A stretch of DNA of 64,000 nt, taken from NCBI GenBank assembly GCA_963978895.1, contig OZ022242.1:22570629-22634628 (forward strand), in the 5' to 3' direction. The translations under genes were made by a program, and so were the position numbers. Below, piece after piece: positions 12,627-24,310 of the stretch (positions are counted from its first letter, which is position 1; each line of letters opens with the position of its first letter). Source of the DNA: Erpobdella octoculata. Taxonomy: Eukaryota; Annelida; Clitellata; Hirudinida; Erpobdellidae. The notes below the pieces were generated by a model. It searched no databases, was not told the origin of the DNA, and was given only the letters and a program-made list of their open reading frames with translations.

Positions 12627-13965
12627 CCAGCCCTTGACGCACGCTTCGCGCGCGAAGCGTGTGAGTATTTACATATTAATAGTAAAGGTAGTCGCACTCT
12701 AAGCTCAAAAACAACACCAATGCGCTTATATAGTAATATCTTTACGCACGCTTCGCAAGCACAGCATGTGACTATTCAGCCAGTAGCAGATGATTTTTTA
12801 CTTCAAAACGTTTTGGAATGGTCTTCTAATTGATTGGATGATGTATGAAAAACTTCCTACGAAAAAAACCGTAAATGGGCGATATTGGAAAAAATAGCCT
12901 ACGAAAAAAAACACATTTATTGTGTGACAGAGAAAAAATCAAATACGAAAAAAACACATTTCTTGTGTAATAGTGAAAAAACCGAATACGAAAAACACAA
13001 TATTTATTGGATGTGATCGGGAAAAACAGACTACGAAAAAAAACAACATTTATTGGGTGATAGTGAAAAAACCGTCTACGAAAAACACAATATTAAATGG
13101 ATAGTATCGAAAACTACAGCCTACAAAAAAACAGCGTATTTTTGGTGAAATGGAAAAAAGCCTAAGAAAAAACCCAACATTTAATAGCTGATAATGGAAA
13201 AAACGGTCTGCAAAAAAAACCCAACCTTCAATGGCTGATATTGGGAAAACCCGGCGATTTATTTATTTTCAACTTGTTTATATTGAGTTATGACGTATGC
13301 TCAAAATATATTCGCAAAGCGTCGAACTTTCCAATAATAGGAATATTATTAGCAAATTAATTAATATTCCTAAATAATAATATTATTAATAATTAAAATA
13401 AGAGGAATAATAATTAAAAAATAGAAAAATGTCGTTAATAATAGTTTTATTAAATATATCCGCAAAGCGTCGAACTTTCCAATAATAGGAATAATATTAG
13501 CAAAATAGTTAATCTTCGTTAATAATAATTTCATTAAATATATCCGCAAAGCGTCGAACTTTCCAATAATCGGAATAATATTAGCAAAATAGTTAATCTT
13601 CGTTAATAATAATAATTATATTTAAGAGGAATAATAAATGCAAAATAGTAAATTGTCGTTAATAATAATTTACAACTTGTTTAAAATTGGGAAAAACCCG
13701 CCGACTACTACTTCGGTGATTTATTTATTTTCAACTTGTTTATATTCAGCGATGACGTACGATGCATTATATATATCCGCAAGGCGTAGAACTTTCGCGG
13801 CTAATAACTTTTTATTTAAACATTTGAACAAAAAAATGCCTTAACAAACCTTGTTCAGCGTCTCATAATCTATCAACGTGAGTTTTTTTAGACCTGCAGA
13901 TGCTAATCGGGTGACATACATAATACATACATAATACATACATCATTGCGCTTTTATGTTAGGGA
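12627..13965 (-). mobile_element. Array unit L3
   Basis: Minus-oriented unit with an intact GC palindrome at about 12638-12660. It carries the degenerate TACGAAAAA phrases at 12840-13230. Confidence 0.6.
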
Positions 13966-14400
13966 ATTAGTCGCATTCAAATCGCACTCTAAGCTCAAAA
14001 ACAACACCTATGCGCTATTATAGTAATAACTTTACGCACGCTTCGCAAGCGAACCGTGTTACTAATATAGCCAGTTGCATATGAACACGTTTAATAAAAT
14101 AGTAAATTGTCGTTGATAATAATAACTTACAACTTGTTTAAAATTGGGAAAACCCCGCCGACTACTACTTCGGTGATTTATTTATTTTCAACTGGTTTAT
14201 ATTTAGCGATGACGTACGATGCATTATATATATCCGCAAAGCGTTAAACTTTCGCGGCTAATAACTTTTTATTTAAACATTTTAACAAAAAAGTGCCCTA
14301 ACAAACCTTGTTCAGACTCTCATAATCTATCAACGTGAGTTTTTTCAGACCTGTAGATGCTAATCGGGTGACATACATTATTGCGCTTTTATAGTAGGGA
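13966..14400 (-). mobile_element. Array unit L4, internally deleted
   Basis: Short minus-oriented unit. The 3' palindrome is lost and the 5' TCCCTACTATAAAAGCGC end (reverse complement) is intact at 14400. Confidence 0.55.
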
Positions 14401-14798
14401 CTATAAATTATTTTAAAAAATTATTCTAAATAGACTACAGCCTATTCTCAGACCTACCAAATGTACACAAAATATTTCATAAAAATTGGTTCAGCCAGTT
14501 CAGCCGTTTCGGAGGAGTTTGAAGTCAAACACTATGACACGAGATTTTTATATAGATAGAGATGAATACGTAGGTAGAAGCAGGGAGGGGTAGAAAGATG
14601 CATCCCCCACCAGAGTATCAATTGATATTTTTTGGGGTATAATACCCGGTTTTTGGAAAATGACCGTAGCTTTTTTTGGAGGAGAAAGCGGAAGTTCTTG
14701 AAAAAAATGTGCTCAGATATAAAATTGTCTACACACGCAAAAAAGATTCTAATACGCATTGAATCATCACGAGATTAAGTAGAGTTAAAATTAAGAAT
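14401..14798. repeat. Spacer of the inverted array with a LINE-like 3' tail
   Basis: At 14430-14570 the text TTCATAAAAATTGGTTCAGC, CCGTTTCGGAGGAGTTTG and a GAGATTTTTATATAGATAG ending resembles the 3' ends of RTE-type LINEs (inference from style). At 14690-14796 the dispersed repeat seen at 4555 and 20030 recurs. Confidence 0.45.
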
Positions 14799-15607
14799 TC
14801 CCTACTATAAAAGCGCAATGATGTAATATGTATTATGTATGTCACCCGATTAGCATCTGCAGGTCTGAAATTATGAGACGCTGAACACGGTTTGTTAGGG
14901 CACTTTTTGCTAAAATGTTTAAATAAAAAGTTATTAGCCGCGAAAGTTTAACGCTATGCGGATACACATAAGGCATCGTACGTCATCTTTCAATATAAAC
15001 AAGTTGAAAATAAATAAATCACCGAAATAGTAGTCGGCGGGGTTTTTTCAATTTTAAACAAGTTGTAAATTATTATTAACGACAATTTACTATATTGCAA
15101 TTTTTATTCATCTTATTTTATCAATTAATAATATTATTATTAACGAAGATTAACTATGTTGCTAATATTATTCCTAATATTGGAAAGTTCGACGCATTGC
15201 GGATATATTTAATAAAAATATTATTAAAGACATTTTTCTATTTTTTAATTATTATTCCTCTTATTTTAATTATTAGTAATATTATTATTTACGAATATTA
15301 ACTAATTTGCTAATAATATTCCTATTATTGGAAAGTTCGACGCTTTGCGGATATATTTTGAGCATACGTCATAACTTATTATAAACAAATTGAAAATAAA
15401 TAAATCACCGAAGTAGTACATCGGCGAGTTTTCCCAATATCAGCCATTGAAGGTTGGATTTTTTTGTAGGCGGTTTTTTTCATTATAAGCCATTAAAGGT
15501 TTTTTCACTATCACCCAATAAATGTTGTTTTTTTCGTAAGCTGTTTTTCGATACCATCAAATTAAGAGTGTTTTTCATAGGCGGTTTTTTCCCTATCACC
15601 CAATTAA

Positions 15608-17198
15608 CAGTGATGGGTAGTAACAAATTACAAGTAACGGAATTACAGTAACAAATTACTTTTTTCAGTAACAAGTAACGTAACAGATTACTTTTCAAAG
15701 TTGTAACAAAGTAACAGTAACGGATTTTTTAAAATTGTTACTTGTTACTTTTTATTTTCGAGCATTGGATCAAGCGTTAAGATGGCGCGAGTCTGGACCA
15801 ATAGGAGCAAAGTGTGTCACTGGATTCATGATCGCGTTCATTTTAACAACGCGCCATATCAGGGTAAACAAACTTCCTTTTTATTATCGTTTACTCTTTC
15901 GGAAACGTTTGCGAGTTCACAGATCGTGTTTTGGGATCATGGAAGTTAATAAAGAGTTAAATTATGAAGAAACTGGTAATGAAATCGGATGGGTGCATCA
16001 GCTAGAAAAATATTTTAAAATAACTGAAAATGACGGAAAGAACGTCAAGGTGTTGTGTCTACAGTGTCTGCCTAAAGAAAGTGTATCTAAGCACGTCAAA
16101 GATTAGTCCAGCCAACTTTCTAAAACATGTGGAAGTGAGTTTTATGTTTTTACTTTTAGAAAATAGCGTCTGAATTTTAAATTTGTAATAAGTTATTAGT
16201 TATTAGAAAGTTGTATGTATGCTCACATTGAGTTTGTTTAAAGTACTTTAAGAACTTACTGTAAAACTAATAGATTATGTTTAAAAAATACAAATTTTAA
16301 TGTTTTTTCACTAGAGAAAACATCCTGCAATTTCTGATAAAGTCAAGTTAGCTCGTAAGCCAAAAGTCACATGCGAAATAAATGAGGCTCCCGCAAAAAA
16401 GATGATGACTCAATCAAGCATGCTGCAAAGTATAAACAACAATTGTGTTACTCAAGCGACTGTGGATCAGCTGATCATAAGTTTCATTATTGAATACATG
16501 GAGCCATTAAGCATTGTGGAGGTGCAATCTTTTGTTAATCTCATTCAAGGACTCCAGCCAGCCCGAAAGGTGATGACAAGAAAAACGCTTGATGGTTAGT
16601 ATTTAAGAATTAAAAGTGATTTTTCTTAATTTTTAATACTAGAGTTGCTTGAAATAGTTGCATATTTATTTTCAAAAGAAGCTTGGATTTTCTTGAAGCT
16701 CAGATGAAAAACAACGATATATGGAGCGCTAACAACAATAGCTTTCTTGGAATCACTGCACATTGGATAGACTCTGCTCAAGTGCTCCTGTTGAACGGCT
16801 GTTTAGCTTGGCTGGTCAAATTTTGACTCCAAGAAGAAATCGTTTGACTGATAGTCATTTTCAACGACAACTGCTGCTCAGAGCTAATGAAGCTTTTTGT
16901 AGCTCAATCAAAGATCTTCACCATTTGACTGATTAGTTATAACTCTTTGATTTTTATAATAAAGTTGTGTTCTTATTTTAAAAACAAAATCAAGTATTGA
17001 GTTATGGGGTGTTGCATCTGTTTGTAAACAACTTTTTGTAAAGTAACAAAAATGTAATAAGTTACTTTCAAAACCAAAAAGTAACAGTAACAAATTACTT
17101 TTGAAAAAATGTAACAAGTAACAGTAACAAATTACTTTTTCATCATGTAACAAATAACAGTAACAAATTACAAAAGTAAAGTAACAAACCCAACACTG
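15608..17198 (+). mobile_element. Non-autonomous hAT element with perfect 8-bp target duplication
   Basis: The element begins CAGTGATGGGTAGTAACAAA and its right end, reverse-complemented, begins CAGTGTTGGGTTTGTTAC. These are hAT-type inverted termini with subterminal GTAACAAATTAC repeats. The 8-bp CCAATTAA occurs immediately outside both ends (15600-15607 and 17199-17206), the size hAT transposases generate. It sits inside Helitron-array unit R1 and is therefore younger than it. Confidence 0.88.
15939..16936 (+). pseudogene. Internally deleted hAT transposase (BED finger plus C-terminal dimerisation region)
   Basis: Exon 1 starts at ATG 15939 with CLQC and, after a one-base shift near 16085, SPANFLKHVE followed by a GTGAGT donor. 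This is the CxxC...HxxxxH pattern of a BED zinc finger, completed by RKHP at the start of exon 2 (about 16314-16593). Exon 2 carries VDQLIISFIIEYMEPLSIVE and VMTRKTLDG, then a GTTAGT donor. The last part (about 16785-16936) reads [20 protein letters not shown]...[16 protein letters not shown], the hAT C-terminal motif. The DDE catalytic middle is missing, so it cannot make active transposase. Confidence 0.8.
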
Positions 17199-17507
17199 CC
17201 AATTAACATGGTTTTTTTCGTAAGCTGATTTTTCCAATTCGCCCATTAAAGGTTTTTTACGGAGGAATTTTTTCTTTAATCATCCAATCAAATAGAAGAC
17301 CATTCAAAAACGTGTCCAAGTGAAAAATCATCTGCTACTAACTATTTTAGTCACACGCTTTGCTTGCGAAGCGTGCTTAAAGTTATTACTATATTAGCGC
17401 ATTGGTGTTGTTTTTGTGCTTAGAGTGCTATTTAAGTGCGACTACTTTTACTATTAATATGTAAAAATTCACACGTTTTGCGCGCGAAGCGTGCGTCAAG
17501 TGCTGGT

Positions 17508-18036
17508 TCCCTACTATAAAAGCGCAATGATGTAATATGTATGTATTATGTATTATGTCACCCGATTAGCATCTACAGGTCTGAAAAAACTCACGTTGAT
17601 AGATTATGAGACGCTGAACACGGTTTGTTAGGGCACTTTTTTCTTAAAATGTTTAAATAAAAAGTTATTAGCCGCGAAAGTTTAACGCTATGCGGATATA
17701 TATAATGCATCGTACGTCATCGTTGAATATAAACGAGTTGAAAATAATCAAATCACCGAAGGCGGGTTTTCCCAAAAATTTTGAGATTACGTCATCAAAC
17801 AATATAAAGAAGTTGAAAATAAACAAATCACCGAAGGCGTGTTTTTCCTATAATTTTGAGATTACGTCATCACACATTATAAACAAGTTAAAAATAAATA
17901 AAAGTGGTTTTATTCGTAGGCGGTTTTTCCAATATCAACCAATAAAGGTTGTTTTTGTCGTAGGCGGTTTTTTCAAATTTAGCCATTCAAAGAGAAGACC
18001 ATTCCGCAACGTTTCCAAGAGAAAAAGTATCTACGA
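17508..18036 (+). mobile_element. Array unit R2, truncated
   Basis: Starts with the common 5' end at 17508 and stops at about 18036 without palindromes or CTGG. It contains a duplicated CAAATCACCGAAGGCG segment with TTTTGAGATTACGTCATCA inserts not seen in other units. Confidence 0.55.
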
Positions 18037-19118
18037 TCCCTACTATAAAAGCGCAATGATGTATGTATTATGTATGTATTATGTATTATGTCACCCGATT
18101 AGCATCTGCAGGTCTGAAAAAACTCACGTTGATAGATTAGGTTTGTTATGGCACTTTTTTGCTAAAATGTTTAAATAAAAAGTTATTAGCCGCGAAAGTT
18201 TAACGCTATGCGGATATATATATAATACATCGAACGTCATCTTTCAATATAAACAAGTTGAAAATAAATAAATCACCGAAGTAGTAGTCGGCGGGTTTTC
18301 CCCAATTTTAAACAAGTTGTAAATTATTATTAACGACATTTTACTATTTGGCAATTATTATTCCTCTTATTTTAATTATTAATAATATTATTATTTACGA
18401 AAATTAACTAATTTGCTAATATTATTCCTATTTTGGAAAGTTCGACGCTTTGTGGATATATTTAATGAAATTATTATTAACGACATTATTTATTTTAATA
18501 GATTATATACAATAATTAATATATTAAATAAAAAGTTTAACGGTTTGCGAATATAATTTGAGCATACGTCATAACTCATTATAAACAAGTTGAAAATAAA
18601 TAAATCACCGAAGTAGTACATTGGCGGGTTTTCCCAATATCAGCCATTGAAGATTGGCTTTTTTGTAGGCGTTTTTTTTCATTATCAGTCATTAAAAGTT
18701 GGGTTGTTTCTTAGGCTTTTTTTCACTATCACCCAAAATATGTTGTTCATTTCGTAGGCTGTTTTTTCATTATCACCCAATAAATGTTGTTTTTTTCGTT
18801 GGCTGTTTTTCCTATACCATCAAATAAACAGTGTTTTTCATAGTCGGTTTTTTCACTATCACCCAATTAACATGGTTTTTTTCGTAGGCTGTTTTTTCCT
18901 AAATCATCCATTCAAATAGAAGACTATTCCAAAACGTGTCCAAGTAAAAAATCATCTGCTACTAACTATTTTAGTCACACGCTTCGCTTGCGAAGCGTGC
19001 GTAAAGTTATTACTATATTAGCGCATTAGTGTTGTTTTTGTGCTTAGAGTGCGGTTTTAGTGCGACTAATATGTAAAAACTCACACGCTTCGCGCGCGAA
19101 GCGTGCGTCAAATGCTGG
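18037..19118 (+). mobile_element. Array unit R3, best-preserved copy
   Basis: TCCC at 18037 is preceded by A. Both terminal palindromes are intact (about 18976-19002 and 19083-19106) and CTGG ends at 19118, followed by T. Confidence 0.65.
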
Positions 19119-19119
19119 T

Positions 19120-19985
19120 TCCTACTATAAAAGCGCAATGATGTAATATGTATTATGTATTATGTATTATGTATTATGTCACCCGATTAGCTTCTACTGG
19201 TCTGAAAAAACTCACGCTGATAGATTATGAGACGCTGAACAACGTTTGTTAGGGCACTTTTTTGCTAAAATGTTTAAATAAAACATTATTAGCCGCGAAA
19301 GTTTAACGCTATGCGGATACATATAATGCATCGTACGTCATCTTTCAATATAAACAAGTTGAAAATAAATGAATCACCGAAATAGTAGTCGGCGGGGTTT
19401 TTCCAATTTTAAACAAGTTGTAAATTATTATTAACGACAATTTACTATTTTGCAATTTTTATTCATCTTATTTCAACTATTAATACTATTATTATTAACG
19501 AAAATTAACTATGTTGCTAATATTATTACTATTATTGGAAAGCTCGACGCATTGGGGATATATTTATTGAAATTATTATTAACTATCACACAACAAATGT
19601 TGTTTTTTTCGTAGGCTGTTTTTCCAGATCACATCCAATAAATATTGTGTTTTTCGTATTCGGTTTTTTCACTATCACACAATAAATGTGTTTTTTTTGT
19701 AGGCTATTTTTCCAATATCGCCCATTTAAGGTTTTTTTTGTAGGCAGTTTTTCCAAAATCATCCAATCAAATAGAAGACTATTCTAAAACGTTTTTAAGT
19801 GAAAATTCATCTGCTACTGGCTGAAATAGTCACATGCTTCGCTTGCGAAGCGTGCGTAAAGTTATTACTATATAAGCGCATTGGTGTTGTTTTTAAGCTT
19901 AGAGTGCTATTTGAGTGCGCCTACCTTTACTATTAATATGTAAAAACTCACACGCTTTGCGCGCGAAGCGTGCGTCAAGTGCTGG
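19120..19985 (+). mobile_element. Array unit R4
   Basis: Begins TCCTACTATAAAAGCGC, one C shorter than its neighbours, and ends CTGG at 19985 followed by TTTATA. A deletion in the middle accounts for its 866-bp length. Confidence 0.6.
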
Positions 19986-20029
19986 TTTATATAATAATAA
20001 CTCTAGGTAAAAAAACAAAAATTTTGGAA

Positions 20030-20160
20030 ATCATGGGGGAGGGGGAAAATTGTCTACACAGGCTAGAAGGATTTCAATACGCATTGAATCATCACTAGGT
20101 TGAGTAAAGTTAAAATTAAAAAAATATATAGTAAACTCCAGGTAAAAAATTTCAAATTTT
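20030..20160. repeat. Dispersed repeat fragment
   Basis: Contains CAATACGCATTGAATCATCA and an ATATAGTAAACTCCAGG segment. It is the same family as 4555-4660 (opposite strand) and 14690-14796. Confidence 0.5.
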
Positions 20161-20204
20161 GAAAATCAGGGGGGGAAATGCCCCCCTGTCCCTCGCAATT
20201 TACG

Positions 20205-20950
20205 TCTCTGAGTTCAATGTTGATAAATGTCATGTTTTGCACTTGGATGGAGAGAATCCAAGATGTAAATACGAGTTAGGAGGGATACACCTGAAAGAAA
20301 TGAAAGAAGAAAAAGATCTTGGCGTATTAGTAAATAAAGATGTTAAACAGTCTAGACAATGTCTAGAGATTGCAAAAAAAAAGGAAACAGAATCTTGGAC
20401 ATGGTCAGCAGAGATAGAGATACAATTTAAAGATTGTATAAATCTCTAGTTAGGCCACATTTGAGATACTGTGTACAGGCATGGAGCCCTTTTCTTAAAC
20501 AAGATATCTACAGAATAGAGAAAGTACAAAGACGAGCTACAAAGATGATTGCTGAGTTGAAAAGACTGACCTATGAACAGCGTTTATGTAGATGCAATCT
20601 GACTACGTTTGAAAAGTAAAGGATTAGGGGACATTTCATTGAAACGTACAAAATATTGAACGGATTGGTTGACCTAGATCCGGAAAGATTTTTTGAAAGA
20701 TCAAGATATGAAGGTACCAAAGGACAAAACTTTAAGCTGTACAAGAAAATGAAGGGTTCAATGAAGGAAAGATTCTTTAGTGCAAGAGTGACGAATTGAT
20801 GGAATAAATTAGAAAATGAAGTCGTGAATTCTGAAAATTTTGACGAATTTAAGATTAAATGATCTAAATATGGTTTTTAAATGTATGATGGTGGATCTCA
20901 CACACAATTAACTGTTCTGATTCAATAAACGTTATGTTATGTTATGTTAT
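20205..20950 (+). pseudogene. Decayed CR1/L2-type LINE 3' end
   Basis: Frames interrupted by shifts read FNVDKCHVLHL, EEKDLGVLVNKD, LYKSLVRPHLRYCVQAWSPF, VQRRATKMI and RFFSARVTN. These are the C-terminal blocks of the LINE at 45430-49082. It ends CAATAAACG followed by TTATG pentamers (20929-20952), the 3' tail of this clade. There are several stops and frameshifts. It is 5'-truncated and lacks RT and endonuclease. Confidence 0.8.
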
Positions 20951-20952
20951 GT

Positions 20953-21055
20953 GTATCAGCGGGAGAGCGAGAAGGGGCAGGAAAGCAAGCGAGAAACTAG
21001 GTAAACGGGAGAGAGAGAGAGAGAAACGATAAAACCTCTAATTCCCGGCCACTAG
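20953..21055 (+). mobile_element. Helitron 3' fragment
   Basis: Purine-rich GGGAGAGCGAGAA-type sequence ending in a degraded hairpin (ATTCCCGGCC) and CTAG followed by T. Same family as 4723-8150. Confidence 0.5.
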
Positions 21056-21084
21056 TCTATATAAATAAAAACGAGGCCCTAAAG

Positions 21085-22330
21085 CAGTGATTCCCAACCT
21101 GGAGGGTCGCGGCGTCTTTTCTGGGGGGTCGCCAACTTACTCAGTAAAAAATTATAATATGGCATTTTTACAAACTTTTATTTAGGTTACAATCTCTGTT
21201 TGTGTGTGGCTCTCTCTGTACGCAAATCTTGCGAGTGAAATTTAACCAGCTTTTTGACTAGCTAGGAAGCTGAAACTTTTAGCATATTTTTATATTGGAT
21301 GACAACACATGATTCAATTAAAAAAAAACAAAAAAAAACGTAATTTGAACATCTTTCGTTTACATTCACACATAAACACAGACACACGTCGAGTGTATTT
21401 GAAGTCAAAGTTTGTGTTAAGAAACTCGTTTTTTCCTTTACTTGTTTTAGTTAGTTTCTTGAAGTTATAGATCAAATTGTGGACAAAGTATTGTAGGAAT
21501 CTGTCTATAAGTTATTATTATTACATTTATTATTTATTCTGTTATTGTGTAAAATTGTTCTCAGACATGATTCTATGAAACCTTCAAAACTCAAACGTCA
21601 CTTAGAGACGAAGCATTCAGAACACACTAAAAAGGTCAAAAAGGATTTGGGGGTTTTCCACCAGCATGAAAATAGCTGCAAATGTCAAAGACTTGATCGA
21701 ACAGGAAATTTTCTGCAAGCGAACACAGATATAGTAACAGCATCATATGAAGTTGCATTGGAAATTGCCAAGCAAAAAAAACCTCACACAAGTGGAGAAA
21801 AGCTCATCAAACCCTGCATGTTGAAGATCGAGAAATTAGTTCTTGGAGATTCCAGTGAAGTAAAACTGCAATGAATATCTCTGTCCAATAATACTATTCA
21901 ACGGCGTATAGCAGACATGTCCGTAGACGTTAAAGAGCAGATCTTTAATGAAATCAAGATTTCACCATTGTTTTATTTTCAGGTTGATGAATCAACAGAC
22001 ATAAGCTTGTGTTTTTAGTTGCTTGTCTTCGTAAAATATATTTATTCAGAAGAGTTCAAAGAAGAGTTCCTATTTTGTAGTGGCCTTAAAACTACCACAA
22101 AAAGTGAAGCTATTATAGAAAAGATAAATTCCTTTTTTTTTAGATTGGATGATTAAAGTGGAAAAACGTTTGTGGGGTTTGTACGGATGGTGCACCATCT
22201 ATGCTTGGTTCAAAATCAGGTTTTCAGAAAAAGAATAAAATAACTAGCTCTACAAGCAAGGAGAATACACTGCAGGATTCACCGGAAAAACTATTTTTGG
22301 AGTATTTAATTACTTCTAAATATTACCTTT
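21085..22330 (+). pseudogene. Relic hAT (Charlie/ZBED-like) transposon with nested repeat
   Basis: The left end CAGTGATTCCCAACCTGGAG followed by GGTCGCGG is typical of hAT-Charlie inverted termini. Coding remnants start about 21547: MKPSKLKRHLETKHSE (BED-finger end), ASYEVALEIAKQKKPHTSGE, LIKPCM, then after a stop ISLSNNTIQRRIADMSVDV and FQVDESTDIS (the first catalytic Asp region). After frameshifts CGVCTDGAP-like residues follow near 22165-22200. Several stops and shifts are present and the 3' half is gone. At about 21170-21440 a Helitron-derived segment shared with 29910-30170 and 62030-62310 is inserted between terminus and coding region. Confidence 0.75.
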
Positions 22331-22369
22331 TTTAATTGGGGGGGGGTTGCGGGTCTAAATTAAAATTTA

Positions 22370-22686
22370 GTTTACGTAACAAAGTTTAAAAAAACCTTTC
22401 AAGCAATTTTTAGCAAATCTATTTTACTTTTTATAAACGAAAAGAAATTTGTAGGGAGATGAAGGAAGAAAGGGAGAAGGAAAGCAAGCGGGAAGACGAG
22501 CGAGTGAAAAAGCAAGCGGGATTGGGAGAGCGAGAGGGAAAGGAATGGGAAGAGGGAGAGCGAGGAACAGAAAAGCGAGCGTGAGAGCAGGCGGGGATGG
22601 AAAAAGTAGCGAGAGAGAAAAAATGAGAGAGACAAACGATAGAAAAACTTCTAAAATCTCCGGGCAAAGTCAGGTAACCCCGCTAA
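22370..22686 (+). mobile_element. Helitron fragment ending in CTAA
   Basis: TTTACGTAACAAAGTTTAAA and GCAAATCTATTTTAC match the longer members of this family (26700-26790 and 60720-60790 in reverse). The 3' end has CTCCGGGCAAAGTCAGG in place of a perfect hairpin, then CTAA (a CTRR variant). Confidence 0.5.
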
Positions 22687-22899
22687 GCGCTAAATTCGAG
22701 AACGTCTTCATCAATTGTTATGAAATTTTTACACAATATAGAACTCATTAGGAGAATGATTTTATTTATTCTTAAAAACTGCCCATTTTTTTTACTTCTT
22801 ATGAGCAGAAAACATTTTTGGATTGGGGGGAGGGGGGGGGCAAAGAAATGTAAAGGACTTCAAGTGCGAAGAATGGGCGAGTCCGCTATAGTTGAACCC
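22687..22899. other. Unassigned spacer
   Basis: AT-rich sequence with a G-run near 22823-22841. No recognised feature. Confidence 0.4.
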
Positions 22900-24110
22900 G
22901 GTACATGAGCCGGGAGTGATAGGAATCCGATCACGGAAATCTCGATTTCAAAGAAACTGTAATAGCCTGCAACTTGAGATTTTCCAGGTAAAAGGATGTC
23001 AACGAGGTCTACTTCCGGTGCCGACCGGAAGTCTGTGCGACCACGCCAACTTCCGCTTTTGGGTTATAAACGCTTGCGGATTCGACGTCGAAAATCTCTG
23101 GGAACACGTGACCTTGTAACACCAAAATTAAAATAAACATAGGGCTCTATGTGCCCTAATGCGAGTTTAAACCGCAGAATCACGTGACTTTCGGTTCCGG
23201 AGTTATGAGCGCTCAAACATCGGTACCCCGGATTCGGCACTATTTTTTGGCCCACGCTACAGCCACCCCATCAGGCAAAACGGAAATAGCCAGCGACCTG
23301 AAATTTTACAGGTACAAGGGAATCAATGAGAGCTGCTTCCGGTTCGGACCAGAAGTCTGTGCGACGACGCTCACTTCTGCTTTTTGGCTATAAACGCTTG
23401 CGGAGTCGACGTCGAATATCTCCGGAACCACATGACCTTGAAAAACCAAACTAAAAAAAAACATAGGGGTTTATGTGCCCTAACTCGAGTTCAAATCCCA
23501 AGATCAGGTGATTTTCGGTTCCGGAGTTATGATCGCTCAAAAATCGGTACCCCGGATTCGGCACTATTTTTTTTACCCACGCTACAACCACCCCATCGGG
23601 CGAAACAAAACGGCACTTTACATTAGAAAATGACCGCTAAATGGGACCATCTGAGGGGGTAAAATACTTTAAATTTGTATTCCGGATATGGATTTATGGC
23701 GTTCAAAGATGGCGGTTTATTTTTTCAATTTTTAGCTATAAACGCTTGCGGAGTCGAAGTTGAATATCTCCGGAACCACATAACATTAAAAAACCAAACT
23801 AAAAAAAAACATAGGGGTTTATGTACCCTAACTCGAGCTTGAATTGCAAGGTCATGTAATTTCCGGTTCCGGAGTTATGAGTGCTCGAAAATCGGTACCC
23901 CGGATTCGGCACTATTTTCTGACCCATGCTACAACCACCCTATCAGGCGAAACATAGCTGCATTCTATATGACAAGAAGAATAGGACCATCTGATGGAAA
24001 AAAACTTTTTCGAATTTTTATCCCGGATATGGATCTATGGGCATTCAAAGATGGCGGTTTTTTTTTCTTTTTTTTTCAGTTTTATGTCTTTGAGTTTGCA
24101 CTCTCATTTA
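22900..24110. repeat. Tandem repeat with an about 325-350-bp unit
   Basis: GGTTCCGGAGTTATGA occurs near 23194, 23519 and 23868, each followed by a GGTACCCCGGATTCGGCACT phrase. Upstream phrases include TATAAACGCTTGCGGA and CATAGGGGTTTATGTGCCC. The array is about 3.5 copies with small indels and higher GC than its surroundings. The open frames in it recur by repetition and do not match a known protein. Confidence 0.7.
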
Positions 24111-24310
24111 TTCGTGCATGGAATCGAGTCCGAATACGCCAAGTGTACAAAAAGAATTATTTTTTGGAAAGAATAAAAAATTGGGGAGTAGGGAGTACTA
24201 TGTTTCATTCACATTACCTACAGGATTTTCAACTACCGGCATTACAGCCTTATAATTTACTCCGAATATTCGCAACCAAAGGCACTGCCTTAACCAGGAT
24301 GCAGAAAGTT

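Larger units (their letters stand above)
14799..17506 (+). mobile_element. Array unit R1, carrying a nested hAT
   Basis: Plus-oriented unit from TCCC at 14799 to CTGG at 17506. Removing the hAT element and one target copy (15608-17206) leaves about 1.1 kb, matching R3. Confidence 0.65.
9309..19985. repeat. 10.7-kb inverted array of Helitron-like units
   Basis: Units on the left (9309-14400) are minus-oriented and those on the right (14799-19985) plus-oriented, meeting at a 398-bp spacer. In transcription sense each unit starts TCCCTACTATAAAAGCGCAA, passes through a CATAATACATA-like stretch, GGTCTGAAAAAACTCACG, TTATTAGCCGCGAAAGTTTA and CGGCGGGTTTT. It ends with two GC-rich palindromes (ACGCTTCGCTTGCGAAGCGT and ACGCTTCGCGCGCGAAGCGT), then GCGTCAAGTGCTGG. 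TC at the 5' end, a 3' hairpin with CTRR (CTGG) and a following T are Helitron hallmarks. Unit junctions read CTGG-T-TCCC, that is, head-to-tail. No transposase frame is present. Confidence 0.7.

Noticed and set aside
15735..15938. First half of the 123-codon ORF as coding
   Set aside because: It precedes the hAT ATG and has no recognised domain. Only the part from 15939 matches a BED-type transposase start.
22720..23626. Several 60-80-codon ORFs in the GC-richer region
   Set aside because: They recur with the about 325-350-bp tandem repeat and match no protein family.
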